DNA of 41,976 nucleotides from Candidatus Borrarchaeum yapensis (lineage in GTDB: Archaea; Asgardarchaeota; Sifarchaeia; Borrarchaeales; Borrarchaeaceae): assembly GCA_016840515.1 (NCBI GenBank), contig JAEOSF010000032.1:1-41976 (forward strand), in the 5' to 3' direction. The notes beneath the pieces are model-generated. The model was not told the origin of the DNA and did no database searches. It saw only the letters and a list, made by a program, of their open reading frames with translations. A program made the position numbers and the translations under genes. Shown here piece by piece: positions 32,360 through 39,646 of this stretch (the first letter of the stretch is position 1; each line of letters opens with the position of its first letter).

Positions 32360-32794
32360 TTACCATTGCCTGACTTCCATATTTTTTCTTTTCAGTTTAC
32401 GGTATTCATCGCCAACAAAATCGTAGAAGCGATGAAAATTGTCGAAATCATCAGGTTCTAGATCTAGGGCTTTTTGTTGTGCTTCTTCTAAATTTGTCGC
32501 TCGAATTATTTGTTCGAGTGTAAACGGAATTTTGACTCCGACATAAAATTTTGGTTGTTTTGCATATTGGATTCTCTCTTCATTAGTCATTTTAGGGAGT
32601 TTATCTATGTCACTTTCGGTCAGATCGGTTTCAAGGTTCTTTGAGTGACATTGGGCGCAACTTTGTCCTAGTTGGTCGCCATATATAGCATCAATCTCCT
32701 CTTTTTGTCCATGCTTATTAATTTTTGAATGAAAAGTTACATCAGCATAATCTTCTCTCCATTCAATTGAACCACAATCTAAGCAAACTGCCAT
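32360..32794 (-). CDS. Element zinc-ribbon protein with DpnD/PcfM-like C-terminus
   Basis: 144 aa. CLDCG near the start and CAQCHSK near residue 48 form a zinc ribbon. The last 65 residues share their pattern with the 27144 product (strand, EEAQQKA helix, acidic DDFDNFHRFYDFVGDEYRKL). GGAGGT precedes the ATG. Unknown function; a nucleic-acid adaptor is possible. Confidence 0.7.
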   Translation of the reverse strand: MAVCLDCGSIEWREDYADVTFHSKINKHGQKEEIDAIYGDQLGQSCAQCHSKNLETDLTESDIDKLPKMTNEERIQYAKQPKFYVGVKIPFTLEQIIRATNLEEAQQKALDLEPDDFDNFHRFYDFVGDEYRKLKRKNMEVRQW

Positions 32795-32840
32795 ATTATT
32801 ACCTCCAGGAATTGAGTTAACTACTTTCTCTATGAAAATG

Positions 32841-32860
32841 AATTTATATCCACCACGGAA
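32841..32860 (-). promoter_or_regulatory. Element promoter (for the gene at 32360)
   Basis: Minus strand TTCCGTGGTGGATATAAATT: GTGGTGG before TATAAAT. Confidence 0.65.
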
Positions 32861-32878
32861 AAAAAGAATGGAACGAAA

Positions 32879-33361
32879 TTAAGGAAAGTTACCATCCTTA
32901 TATTCCTTTAAAACTCGGTGAGTTCTCTCGTTGATAGAATAGTTAGAGAAAAATTCATCTGGATTATAGATCGCATCTGTAAATGATTCGTAGGTTTCGC
33001 AGATCATTTGATGAATGTCTTGTTTATACACCCATTCCGCCCACGCGGATAGTTGTTCTCGCCATGTGGGTGCTTCTATTTCGCCTTTGGGTTCTTCATT
33101 ACTAGCTAAGAGTATTGGGATCGCGTCAACTATGTCATATGGTTTGCCTGAAAGAAAGGTGTCAAGATCAAGCCCAAGTGGGAAATCAAGTTCAGCAAAC
33201 GGTTTATTCATGATTAAACCCTGTGTGATAGTCGGTAGATTGTGTAAGATAAAACGCCTTGCAATGTCGTCTTTTTCGCTGTTGGTTTTCTTAACAAATA
33301 ACTCAAGCATTTGATTGAACTCGTTTCTATCGGGGTATCTATTGGATAATTCTATTGCCAT
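32879..33361 (-). CDS. Element hypothetical protein (160 aa)
   Basis: ATG 33361 follows GGAGGAATT; the longer frame crosses the promoter. The product is mostly helical with a Trp-rich segment (APTWREQLSAWAEWVYKQD) and an acidic FLSGKPYDIVDAIP loop. No family recognised. Confidence 0.65.
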   Translation of the reverse strand: MAIELSNRYPDRNEFNQMLELFVKKTNSEKDDIARRFILHNLPTITQGLIMNKPFAELDFPLGLDLDTFLSGKPYDIVDAIPILLASNEEPKGEIEAPTWREQLSAWAEWVYKQDIHQMICETYESFTDAIYNPDEFFSNYSINERTHRVLKEYKDGNFP

Positions 33362-33390
33362 TCTAAATTCCTCCATATGCTTACTCAAGG

Positions 33391-33410
33391 AAAATATAAA
33401 AGCAAAACCA
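33391..33410 (-). promoter_or_regulatory. Element promoter (for the gene at 32879)
   Basis: Minus strand TGGTTTTGCTTTTATATTTT: a GT-rich block and TTTATATT, a weaker match to the consensus. Confidence 0.5.
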
Positions 33411-33434
33411 AATTTCAAAAAAGAAAAAAGAGTG

Positions 33435-33833
33435 TTAGTATTCAGATAGTTCTGCTTGCGACTGCCTTGCCTCTGCCTCTATGATAGATAACTCGGCTAG
33501 ATGTTCTTGAGCTGTGTTGATGATTGCCTGTAAAAAAGTCTTGTAGGTGGCTTTGCATTTGCTTCCCATTTCTGGAAACTCGGGGATTACAGTAACTTCT
33601 CCATTGGGAGAAACTTCCGCGTGACCGATGATCGCCGATTTGACGATCTCAGAGAACTCTGGGATTTGCTCGGTAGTGCAAAGATAATAAATTGGGACTC
33701 TTAGCGTACCATTGGTCACCTTAGCTAATTCATAGATTGGGCTTACGAAATCCCCTCCAAGTCCTTGTGATAGGACTTTTTGAATTTTCATAAATGCGTC
33801 CAAATTGCGAAGAAATAAATCTTTAAATTTCAT
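33435..33833 (-). CDS. Element hypothetical protein (132 aa)
   Basis: ATG 33833 follows AGGAGGAAC. The start MKFKDLFLRNLDAFMKIQKV is amphipathic; VPIYYLCTTEQIPEF and EVTVIPEFPEMGSKC form the middle, with a helical end. No family recognised. It is 50 bases downstream of the gene at 33883 and perhaps cotranscribed with it. Confidence 0.65.
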   Translation of the reverse strand: MKFKDLFLRNLDAFMKIQKVLSQGLGGDFVSPIYELAKVTNGTLRVPIYYLCTTEQIPEFSEIVKSAIIGHAEVSPNGEVTVIPEFPEMGSKCKATYKTFLQAIINTAQEHLAELSIIEAEARQSQAELSEY

Positions 33834-33882
33834 TTGTGTTCCTCCTATTGTGGGAATAAAAAGAAGAATGTGGAAAAAGACA

Positions 33883-34221
33883 TCAGTTTTCAACGATCAT
33901 TTCTGGTAGCATCGCTGAAAGGTCGCTTGCTGGTTGTAATTGATCTAGTGGTCGGTGTGCCCTTAATAACCTTCTAACTGATGTCACTTTCTCGATATGT
34001 GCAATGATTTTTTTGACTATGACCTGCTTTTCTTCCCTCGTAAGTTGTGATCGAGGGCATGCTAACTCTGCTAGAAGAGTGACTGCTCTGTTTTGGTGGT
34101 AGTCAAGCAATTTAGACAGTCGGGTGTGCCTTATTCCTTGTGAAAAGTTAGCCGATTTTACTAAAATTCGTAGTAGATGTTGTCGTCGAAGCTGAGAAAC
34201 GGTTAGTCTTAATGATCTCAT
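33883..34221 (-). CDS. Element basic helical protein (112 aa)
   Basis: Starts MRSLRLTVSQLRRQHLLRIL, strongly basic, and is predicted all-helical (LLDYHQNRAVTLLAEL, SQLTREEKQVIVKKIIAHIE). Could be a DNA- or RNA-binding helix bundle. CGGAGGGAT precedes the ATG. Unrecognised. Confidence 0.65.
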   Translation of the reverse strand: MRSLRLTVSQLRRQHLLRILVKSANFSQGIRHTRLSKLLDYHQNRAVTLLAELACPRSQLTREEKQVIVKKIIAHIEKVTSVRRLLRAHRPLDQLQPASDLSAMLPEMIVEN

Positions 34222-34250
34222 AACATCCCTCCGTAATCTTAGTCTAGGAT

Positions 34251-34270
34251 GGTATAAAAAGACAACGACT
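34251..34270 (-). promoter_or_regulatory. Element promoter (for the gene at 33883)
   Basis: Minus strand AGTCGTTGTCTTTTTATACC: GTTGTC and a TATA box 30-40 bases before the ATG. Confidence 0.75.
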
Positions 34271-34333
34271 TTTTAGGATGAAGGTGGGTTTATTTATAAA
34301 AAAAGGGAGAGAAAGAAGGAAGAAGTTGCTACG

Positions 34334-34600
34334 CTAGAGTCCTTCGTATTGTCGATCATTGGCACTAAGACGTTCAGAGGGCGGCGAAATCCTGAGAGAA
34401 ATTTTGTTATTGGCTAAAATTCTCTGAATGTCTGAGAAGGTGGAAAGTTCGATGGTGGTAATTAGTGCCTTCATTCGTTTGAAATCTCTTCGGTTTTTGT
34501 TAGTATAATATTCAGGTGCCTGATTTGTCGAACAGCAAAAATGTGTGATATGAACTTGTTTTCGATCTTCGTTGTTAAATATATCGAAGTCTTGCGTCAT
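34334..34600 (-). CDS. Element hypothetical protein (88 aa)
   Basis: Starts five bases after the stop of the gene at 34606, with AGGTAA overlapping that stop, so it is translationally coupled. It has an HITHFCCSTNQAPEYY stretch with two Cys and a Lys/Arg-rich centre. Unrecognised. Confidence 0.62.
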   Translation of the reverse strand: MTQDFDIFNNEDRKQVHITHFCCSTNQAPEYYTNKNRRDFKRMKALITTIELSTFSDIQRILANNKISLRISPPSERLSANDRQYEGL

Positions 34601-34605
34601 TTTAA

Positions 34606-35010
34606 TTACCTGTTTGCTTTTTGATTTTCAATGATCGTTAAATTGTAGGCAAAATCAATTCCATCGCTGTATTTACGCTTTTCCAGAATTTGAAGTCTTT
34701 TTGACAGTTCGATAAAGTCGATTTTGTCCAATGCGTGTTCGATTTTTGCCCATTCAATATCTATCTCGATAGCGATTAGATTTGGATCGAATTTTGATCG
34801 TTGGAGTGCGTTGATCCGTTGCACACTTCTGATGACGTCCAGTTGTTTGATAGTTAAATTAGTGCGTCTATGTGTCATTTCTTTAGTCAACTCGCGTATC
34901 GCCATCAATTGAGATTCAGTTTTATGTTTAATACGGATTAATTGATTATACTCGTCCAGCAACGTTAAATATACAGTTATTTGTGGCGGAAAGTTAATTT
35001 CTTGTTTCAT
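34606..35010 (-). CDS. Element coiled-coil protein (134 aa)
   Basis: Predicted almost wholly helical: YLTLLDEYNQLIRIKHKTES, TNLTIKQLDVIRSVQRINAL and FIELSKRLQILEKRKY. AGGAGA precedes the ATG. Likely the middle gene of an operon 35042-34606-34334. Unrecognised. Confidence 0.65.
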   Translation of the reverse strand: MKQEINFPPQITVYLTLLDEYNQLIRIKHKTESQLMAIRELTKEMTHRRTNLTIKQLDVIRSVQRINALQRSKFDPNLIAIEIDIEWAKIEHALDKIDFIELSKRLQILEKRKYSDGIDFAYNLTIIENQKANR

Positions 35011-35041
35011 ATTTTAGTCTCCTAAAAAAGTGATTTAGGTG

Positions 35042-35206
35042 TTATTTCTCTAATTCTGCAAGTTGCTTCATCGCGAGATTTTCGCGAAATTTTGACGCCA
35101 TGCCGAAAACTCCTCTTTCTGAACTATCTATGGTGTTAATAAGAGTTTGAAAAATCATTTCATTTAGCCAATTTCTCTTAGGTGTATTTTCTTCTTCTTT
35201 TGACAT
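35042..35206 (-). CDS. Small helical protein (54 aa)
   Basis: Read from the sequence: ATG 35206 follows GAGGG at six bases and the frame runs to TAA 35042. It starts MSKEEENTPKRNWLNEMIFQ and ends MKQLAELEK. The element promoter at 35233-35252 is 27-46 bases upstream, which supports a real gene. Unrecognised. Confidence 0.68.
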   Translation of the reverse strand: MSKEEENTPKRNWLNEMIFQTLINTIDSSERGVFGMASKFRENLAMKQLAELEK

Positions 35207-35232
35207 ATCGATCCCTCACATTCTCTATTCAG

Positions 35233-35252
35233 GAGAATATATAAGAGACGCG
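35233..35252 (-). promoter_or_regulatory. Element promoter (for the 35042-34334 operon)
   Basis: Minus strand CGCGTCTCTTATATATTCTC: GCGTCTC in place of GTGGTC, with a TTATATA TATA box. Confidence 0.65.
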
Positions 35253-35261
35253 AATCACTAA

Positions 35262-36029
35262 CTATTTCTGTTGTTTGTTTATGTAACTAAATTTCTCTAT
35301 TTCACGAAAGGGAGGGTTCCAGCGATTAGCTAGTGCCCAGATGTCTGGGTTTTGTAAATCGTAACCAAGGGAATCGACACATAATACATACGCTGGAATA
35401 TTGAACAATTGAGTCTGCACTAAGGTTGAACGATACATTCTAAGATCAATATCAGCACAATAGAAAACTATATTCTCGTTCTGGAACATTCGCCACGTTC
35501 TTATAATGAAAACACCCGTGCCACACGCGGGTTCTGCAACTGTCAAGGGTTGAGGATTTTTTTGTTGTTTGCGCTGTTCTAAATCGGTGCCAATTACCAT
35601 TTGGATCATAAAATCAGCAACTTGCGGGGGTGTGAGGCATTGCCCTAAGCCTTTTACGTTACCAAGTTCATATGTTGTAAAGACTTTCAGTAAGTAATCA
35701 TCGATTTCGCGTATTCGACTTAGATCTAAGACGTCTTGTACAGCTCGGAAGGTCTGTTGGTTGAGAATAGTGGTTTCTGTAGTAAGAAATAGTGAAAAGC
35801 CTAGATATTCTAGTAATGCTTCAAAAGCCCGATACTGACTATGATACCGTGCCTCAAGAATTTTGAAGGCTTGAATGAAGGCTTTATGACCTTGTTCAAG
35901 TGTATATGATTTCCTTATGGTTTCGGTTTGAGGTCTCATTTTAGGAATAATTATATCATTTTTGGGCGATGTGCGAGGATCAACAAAGTCGAGTATGCTT
36001 GGAATACCAGAAGTTTTGGTTTTTGTCAT
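35262..36029 (-). CDS. N6-adenine DNA methyltransferase-like protein, short
   Basis: 255 aa from ATG 36029 (after GGAGCG). HsdM-type features: LGQCLTPPQVADFMIQMV (motif X region), VAEPACGTGVFIIRTW (SAM motif I) and FYCADIDLRMYRS (motif II). A NPPF sits only 16 residues from the end, so either motif IV is there and the rest of the catalytic domain is lost, or it is chance and this belongs to the short methyltransferase-like proteins of mobile elements. Activity is uncertain. Its start lies 17 bases past the stop of the gene at 36046. Confidence 0.78.
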   Translation of the reverse strand: MTKTKTSGIPSILDFVDPRTSPKNDIIIPKMRPQTETIRKSYTLEQGHKAFIQAFKILEARYHSQYRAFEALLEYLGFSLFLTTETTILNQQTFRAVQDVLDLSRIREIDDYLLKVFTTYELGNVKGLGQCLTPPQVADFMIQMVIGTDLEQRKQQKNPQPLTVAEPACGTGVFIIRTWRMFQNENIVFYCADIDLRMYRSTLVQTQLFNIPAYVLCVDSLGYDLQNPDIWALANRWNPPFREIEKFSYINKQQK

Positions 36030-36045
36030 CGTTTTCGCTCCATAA

Positions 36046-36591
36046 TTATTTTGAGATGTTTCTAAAAAGTGGCGTTTTCCATCGCCTTTTATGCTGTTCA
36101 TTGATCTGTTGAAGGAATATCCACGTCTTGAGGCAAGTAAGGTATACGAGTTCATAGTCGTCTAACGCATCGTTGTATAAACCGATGTCTTTTGCTAGTT
36201 CGGGGTAAAGACTGCTGTAAAGGAAGCACGTAATGTTATAGAAGGTGTCGTCTAACGTGCGTGTATAACCTGTAGTAGCAAGATAGAAGAATATTTCAAA
36301 ATCCGAGACCGTGTAGTTCGAGTAGTCTTTGGTTTTCATCAAGGTCGCCATGCGATGAATTGTGATTTCTGTTTGAATGGCTGACGTGTAAAAGCCCTCC
36401 ATTCCAGTAAAAACAACCTTCGGAAGACTGAATATATCATAAAGAGTTTGACTAAAGAGAGCTAGTTGTTTTTTCTCTTCCTCTATTTCTTCTGTGTGTT
36501 CAGATGATTCAGAAATAGATACAGAGATGGTGTTTTCATTGTTGGCATTTTTTTCAAAAAGAGACGTTTGCCGAGTTTGCGTATTGGTCAT
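36046..36591 (-). CDS. Element hypothetical protein, cotranscribed with the methyltransferase
   Basis: 181 aa. The first 45 residues are Ser/Glu-rich and probably disordered. The rest is helical with SLPKVVFTGMEGFYTSAIQT, EIFFYLATTGYTRTLDD and ELVYLTCLKTWIFLQQ. AGGAGGGAG precedes the ATG. It may be a partner of the methyltransferase. Unrecognised. Confidence 0.68.
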   Translation of the reverse strand: MTNTQTRQTSLFEKNANNENTISVSISESSEHTEEIEEEKKQLALFSQTLYDIFSLPKVVFTGMEGFYTSAIQTEITIHRMATLMKTKDYSNYTVSDFEIFFYLATTGYTRTLDDTFYNITCFLYSSLYPELAKDIGLYNDALDDYELVYLTCLKTWIFLQQINEQHKRRWKTPLFRNISK

Positions 36592-36630
36592 TTACTCCCT
36601 CCTGACAAGTCCACAAACCTATCTCAAGTG

Positions 36631-36650
36631 AGATATTTAAAGACCACTAG
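36631..36650 (-). promoter_or_regulatory. Element promoter (for 36046-35262)
   Basis: Minus strand CTAGTGGTCTTTAAATATCT: an exact GTGGTC with TTTAAATA. Confidence 0.8.
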
Positions 36651-36655
36651 TGCTG

Positions 36656-36735
36656 AAAAAATCGGAGGGGGAGGGACTCAGAACGTACTAGGAACCAAAA
36701 AACAAAGTAGTCAGGTTCCGTTCCAGTTCTGAGAT
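36656..36735 (-). ncRNA. Candidate small RNA 1 of the element
   Basis: An element promoter at 36753-36772 has no ORF behind it. About 25 bases after its TATA box a stem begins: CTCAGAAC/GTTCTGAG (8 bp, 36677-36684 with 36726-36733), with an inner GGAACC/GGTTCC stem (6 bp). A pyrimidine tail UCCCUCCCCCUCC (36664-36676) follows, then six T. The tail can pair with GGAGGG ribosome sites, which are common in the element. About 80 nt. Confidence 0.55.
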
Positions 36736-36752
36736 ACTATTACTAGTAATAA

Positions 36753-36772
36753 CATCATATTTAAAGACAACG
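36753..36772 (-). promoter_or_regulatory. Orphan element promoter 1
   Basis: Minus strand CGTTGTCTTTAAATATGATG, a strong match to the consensus, followed by no ORF for the next 120 bases. Confidence 0.7.
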
Positions 36773-36820
36773 TAGTTACAAGAGAACCAAGTTTTTTGAT
36801 AGGGGAAAAAAATAGTGGTA

Positions 36821-36979
36821 CTACAAGTTTTCTCCCATTGAAGCGATCCCACGAAAGTAGTCGGGATGTTTGGTCGAATTTTCCCGAGTTAGCGTCTTTC
36901 CACATAGCGAACAACTGATTTTTTCTTCGGTTGGTTTAATCTCGTTTGTATGATTGCAAGCAAGGCAAATGATTTTCAA
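36821..36979 (-). CDS. Small zinc-ribbon protein (52 aa)
   Basis: TTG 36979 follows AGAGGG; the longer frame from 37021 would begin upstream of the TATA box TTTTTTATACG (about 36998-37012), so it is rejected. CLACNHTNEI and SCSLCGKTL form a rubredoxin-like zinc ribbon, followed by a polar tail. One of many small zinc ribbons in the element; perhaps a transcription or nucleic-acid accessory factor. Confidence 0.7.
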   Translation of the reverse strand: MKIICLACNHTNEIKPTEEKISCSLCGKTLTRENSTKHPDYFRGIASMGENL

Positions 36980-37025
36980 GTTGCATTCCCTCTGCTCAAC
37001 GTATAAAAAAGAAGGGCGCAAAGAG

Positions 37026-37090
37026 AAAAAGAAATAAAGAAGTGGCGCACTCCTTGTGTGGTGATCTAACTGACTCTCAAGGTGCCCTTC
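37026..37090 (-). ncRNA. Candidate small RNA 2 of the element
   Basis: An element promoter at 37111-37130 is followed by no ORF but by a 9-bp hairpin, GCACCTTG...CAAGGaGTGC (37047-37085, one bulged A), and then a T-rich tract on the transcript. The loop includes GATCACC. The arrangement equals that of candidate RNA 1 on the other side of the small zinc-ribbon gene. Confidence 0.45.
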
Positions 37091-37110
37091 TGATTACTAA
37101 GATGCAAAAG

Positions 37111-37130
37111 TATATATAAAGGCAACAGAT
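37111..37130 (-). promoter_or_regulatory. Orphan element promoter 2
   Basis: Minus strand ATCTGTTGCCTTTATATATA: GTTGCC and a TATA box, with no ORF directly downstream. Confidence 0.65.
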
Positions 37131-37172
37131 CACCGAAAGTATTAATTTACCTTTAAAGGAAGGGATAGACAA

Positions 37173-37463
37173 TCAGTCACCTGTCCATCGAGGATCGCTT
37201 TGCCATTCGCCCTTGTACAAGGAGAATCGCTTGGTCCAACTACGTTCAAGACGAAATGCTTCACCTTCGTAATCAAAAACAGCACTTACATAACCCGTAG
37301 GATTGTAGTATCGTTGAATAAGTTGCAAATCGAATATCTCGATAAGATCGTGAGCTTGGTCTTGGGATAACGACAAACCAAAACCAGTCGCCTTAACACC
37401 TAGTAACATATACAGTATTATGAAAAGGATTGAGTTTTCATGTGATATTAGGTCAGTTGTCAT
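37173..37463 (-). CDS. Element hypothetical protein (96 aa)
   Basis: ATG 37463 follows AGGTGAC. A hydrophobic stretch ENSILFIILYMLLGVKATGF near residues 9-28 could be a membrane segment or buried helix; the C-terminus is Trp/Tyr-rich (RSWTKRFSLYKGEWQSDPRW). It is 40 bases downstream of 37504 and co-oriented, so probably in one transcript. Unrecognised. Confidence 0.62.
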   Translation of the reverse strand: MTTDLISHENSILFIILYMLLGVKATGFGLSLSQDQAHDLIEIFDLQLIQRYYNPTGYVSAVFDYEGEAFRLERSWTKRFSLYKGEWQSDPRWTGD

Positions 37464-37503
37464 CGTTTGTCACCTATTTCGATTTTAATCTCAGTCCATT
37501 ATC

Positions 37504-37950
37504 TCAATCATGTTCTTTGACTAGAACATCAAAATCTCGATGTAAAAAATCGAAGACATCATCCAAAAAATTGCCTAATAGTTCAGCCAAAGAAATGGAG
37601 AGATTTTCATCCCATTTCCAGTCATTTTCCTTTATTAAATGGCGAATATAGTCTACGGGTAGGGAGTCTATGGTAAGAAGTTGTTTGTTCATTATCTCAA
37701 AGTAGCGTTGGTCGAGAATATCCTCGCTGTACACATGAATGATCTCTTCTAGGATGAATAGTGCAGGATTAACCTGAGTAATGTGAGTGGATGCAATTGG
37801 TGTGGCGCATTCATCGCATTTGAAGGCATGGACTTGATTGCTAGAGTTCAATAATTGTCGTGTGGTGTGTCCACATTCAGGGCAATCGCCTTGATACAGA
37901 AATTGTGAAATTTGGTTAAAATGCTTTTTTATTACCTTGGATAGAATCAT
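37504..37950 (-). CDS. Element zinc-ribbon protein (148 aa)
   Basis: ATG 37950 follows AGAGGTG; a GTG four codons upstream overlaps that site. CPECGHTTRQLL and CDECATPIA give a CxxC-CxxC ribbon near residues 23-50. The rest is helical and acidic (LLGNFLDDVFDFLHRDFDVL). Likely cotranscribed with 37971 upstream (20 bases) and 37173 downstream. Confidence 0.68.
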   Translation of the reverse strand: MILSKVIKKHFNQISQFLYQGDCPECGHTTRQLLNSSNQVHAFKCDECATPIASTHITQVNPALFILEEIIHVYSEDILDQRYFEIMNKQLLTIDSLPVDYIRHLIKENDWKWDENLSISLAELLGNFLDDVFDFLHRDFDVLVKEHD

Positions 37951-37970
37951 GATCGAGTTCACCTCTTTAT

Positions 37971-38186
37971 TTAGTCCTCACTCTCAGTTCTTGAGAGAAC
38001 TTTAACTTCTCCATCCTCAATTTCTGCAACGAAAGTTTTTTCCTCAAAATTCACATTTGGAGTATTTTCAACAACCATATGTCCACAGAACGGACATTTC
38101 TGTTTTTCATTGGATTTAAATCGTATTGGAGTGGCAATGATCGCTGGACAACCAGTATTATTGCAAATATATTTATAATCTCCCAT
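37971..38186 (-). CDS. Small zinc-ribbon protein (71 aa)
   Basis: CNNTGCPAII and CPFCGHMVVE form a zinc ribbon, followed by an acidic strand-rich tail (EEKTFVAEIEDGEVKV). GAGGGAAG and a TATA-like TATATATA lie upstream (about 38200-38212). First gene of a likely transcript 37971-37504-37173. Confidence 0.68.
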   Translation of the reverse strand: MGDYKYICNNTGCPAIIATPIRFKSNEKQKCPFCGHMVVENTPNVNFEEKTFVAEIEDGEVKVLSRTESED

Positions 38187-38219
38187 TTAAAGATCACTTC
38201 CCTCTATATATATTCAAAA

Positions 38220-38714
38220 TCAGCAAATAATACAGTTAATGCTGATTCGGTGTTTTTTCATAATTTCCTTAACTTTCTGTAATGCTCGTTCCCTTTCTTC
38301 GGTGAAGAAACATTCAAAATTAATGTATCTATAAAGTAGCGCGATATTACGGATTTCTCTGTTAATATCCTCAGTACAAGAGTTAAAAATGAGTTCGTGT
38401 TCCATGAAATCAAAAAACTCCTCCAAACCTGAGATAGAGTCCAAGTAATGTGAATGAAAGCGTATAAATGGTGGAATCTGTTCACTTCCTTCATGGATAG
38501 GAAAGCCACAACGAGTTGTAAGATGCTCAAAGAGTTCCTCACTCAACAAAATTGGACTCAACTCGAAGTAAAACGGTTCTGAATTAAAAAGCGCTTCTTC
38601 AATGCCTTGCATAAGGTTTAAAAAATCGTTGTATATCTTTTCTTTATTCGAAGTAGATAAGAATGGACTCGACTGAAAAGATGGAGCAAACAGAAATTGT
38701 TCAAAAACGTGCAT
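38220..38714 (-). CDS. Element protein, paralog of the gene at 40225
   Basis: 164 aa, mostly helical. Shared with the 40225 product: FYFELSPILLSEELFEHLTTRCGFPI, a conserved HS pair, GLEEFFDFMEHEL, then T.DIN.E.RN and FF...R..... KEIM..HRISIN. The pair defines an element-specific family. AGAGGGGT precedes the ATG. Function unknown. Confidence 0.72.
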   Translation of the reverse strand: MHVFEQFLFAPSFQSSPFLSTSNKEKIYNDFLNLMQGIEEALFNSEPFYFELSPILLSEELFEHLTTRCGFPIHEGSEQIPPFIRFHSHYLDSISGLEEFFDFMEHELIFNSCTEDINREIRNIALLYRYINFECFFTEERERALQKVKEIMKKHRISINCIIC

Positions 38715-38760
38715 ATAATATACCCCTCTAAGAAGTTTTGAATCGTAAACTTCTCTTCAG

Positions 38761-38780
38761 ATGAATATTTAAAGACAACC
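38761..38780 (-). promoter_or_regulatory. Element promoter (for the gene at 38220)
   Basis: Minus strand GGTTGTCTTTAAATATTCAT: GTTGTC with TTTAAATA. Confidence 0.8.
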
Positions 38781-38849
38781 ATCAAAGTATGAGGGAATGA
38801 GTTAGTCTTGATCCGCTGTTATTTATTTTTGATAATAAAAAAATGGGGC

Positions 38850-39485
38850 TTAGAAGTAGGGATCGTGGAAATCATCTGGACGTCGGTCATTGGTAATATG
38901 AAGTAAGTTAAGACGGTCGATGATCTGACGTTTACTGTAGTATGGTCCTTCAACGATGCCACTAAAATCTGGATTCTGCCGAGAATTAATGACCTTGATA
39001 GGCATTGAATCATCTTCTGGAATATAAAGAAAGAACTCTATTAACGATTCCTCCCAGATGGCAAGAAGAGTATCGAGACTGAAATTGAGAGTAGGTGCAA
39101 TTATCTCACATATATTTAGTTTTGCTTCATCGTCGGGGAATCCACATCTCAAAGATACTGTGAGAATATCATTGAATGCTTCCTCAACGACTTCTGTGGG
39201 ATCGCAGTCCATTGAAAGATTCCCTTCTTCTTTTTCTCGTTGGAAATATTGTTGGATTTGGTCTTTAGAAGGGATCGGTTTGTGAGTGAGGTTGCCTGTG
39301 GTCATTTCATAAACTACGTTGTATCGTTCTTGTGATGGCATTAGACAATCATTGCAGAGAACAGGATAGAAGATTACCCCACCATCAACTGTTAGGTTTC
39401 CTCGTGTGATATTTGAGAGACCGCAATGTGGGCATTTACCTTTTTCATAGATCGTGTGTTGTCCCTCTCTTGCTGTGTTTTGCAT
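38850..39485 (-). CDS. Element zinc-finger protein, paralog of the gene at 27788
   Basis: 211 aa. CPHCGLSNITRG and CNDCLMP (residues 18-42) form a zinc finger. The C-terminal FFLYIPEDD..IKVINSRQN, GPYYSKRQIIDRLNLLHI and DRRPDDFHDPYF match the 27788 product segment by segment. The centre is acidic and helical. Unknown function; with 27788 it forms a second element-specific paralog pair. Confidence 0.72.
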   Translation of the reverse strand: MQNTAREGQHTIYEKGKCPHCGLSNITRGNLTVDGGVIFYPVLCNDCLMPSQERYNVVYEMTTGNLTHKPIPSKDQIQQYFQREKEEGNLSMDCDPTEVVEEAFNDILTVSLRCGFPDDEAKLNICEIIAPTLNFSLDTLLAIWEESLIEFFLYIPEDDSMPIKVINSRQNPDFSGIVEGPYYSKRQIIDRLNLLHITNDRRPDDFHDPYF

Positions 39486-39533
39486 TTTTTTCTACCTCGA
39501 AATGTTGTGAAAATCATAGACTACATTCAAAAA

Positions 39534-39553
39534 TAGTATATAACACCCTCCAC
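39534..39553 (-). promoter_or_regulatory. Element promoter (for the gene at 38850)
   Basis: Minus strand GTGGAGGGTGTTATATACTA: a G/T-rich block before TTATATA. Confidence 0.6.
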
Positions 39554-39646
39554 ATTTATCTTGGGAAATTGTGGAACGGGTTTTGTAGAAAAAATCAGGA
39601 GCAGGAGGCAATTACTTATGTATCTTTAAACTTAGAATGGAGTATA

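Noticed and set aside
36711..36914. Minus-strand 67-aa ORF
   Set aside because: Overlaps the small zinc-ribbon gene in another frame and runs into the candidate small RNA hairpin; no family-like sequence.
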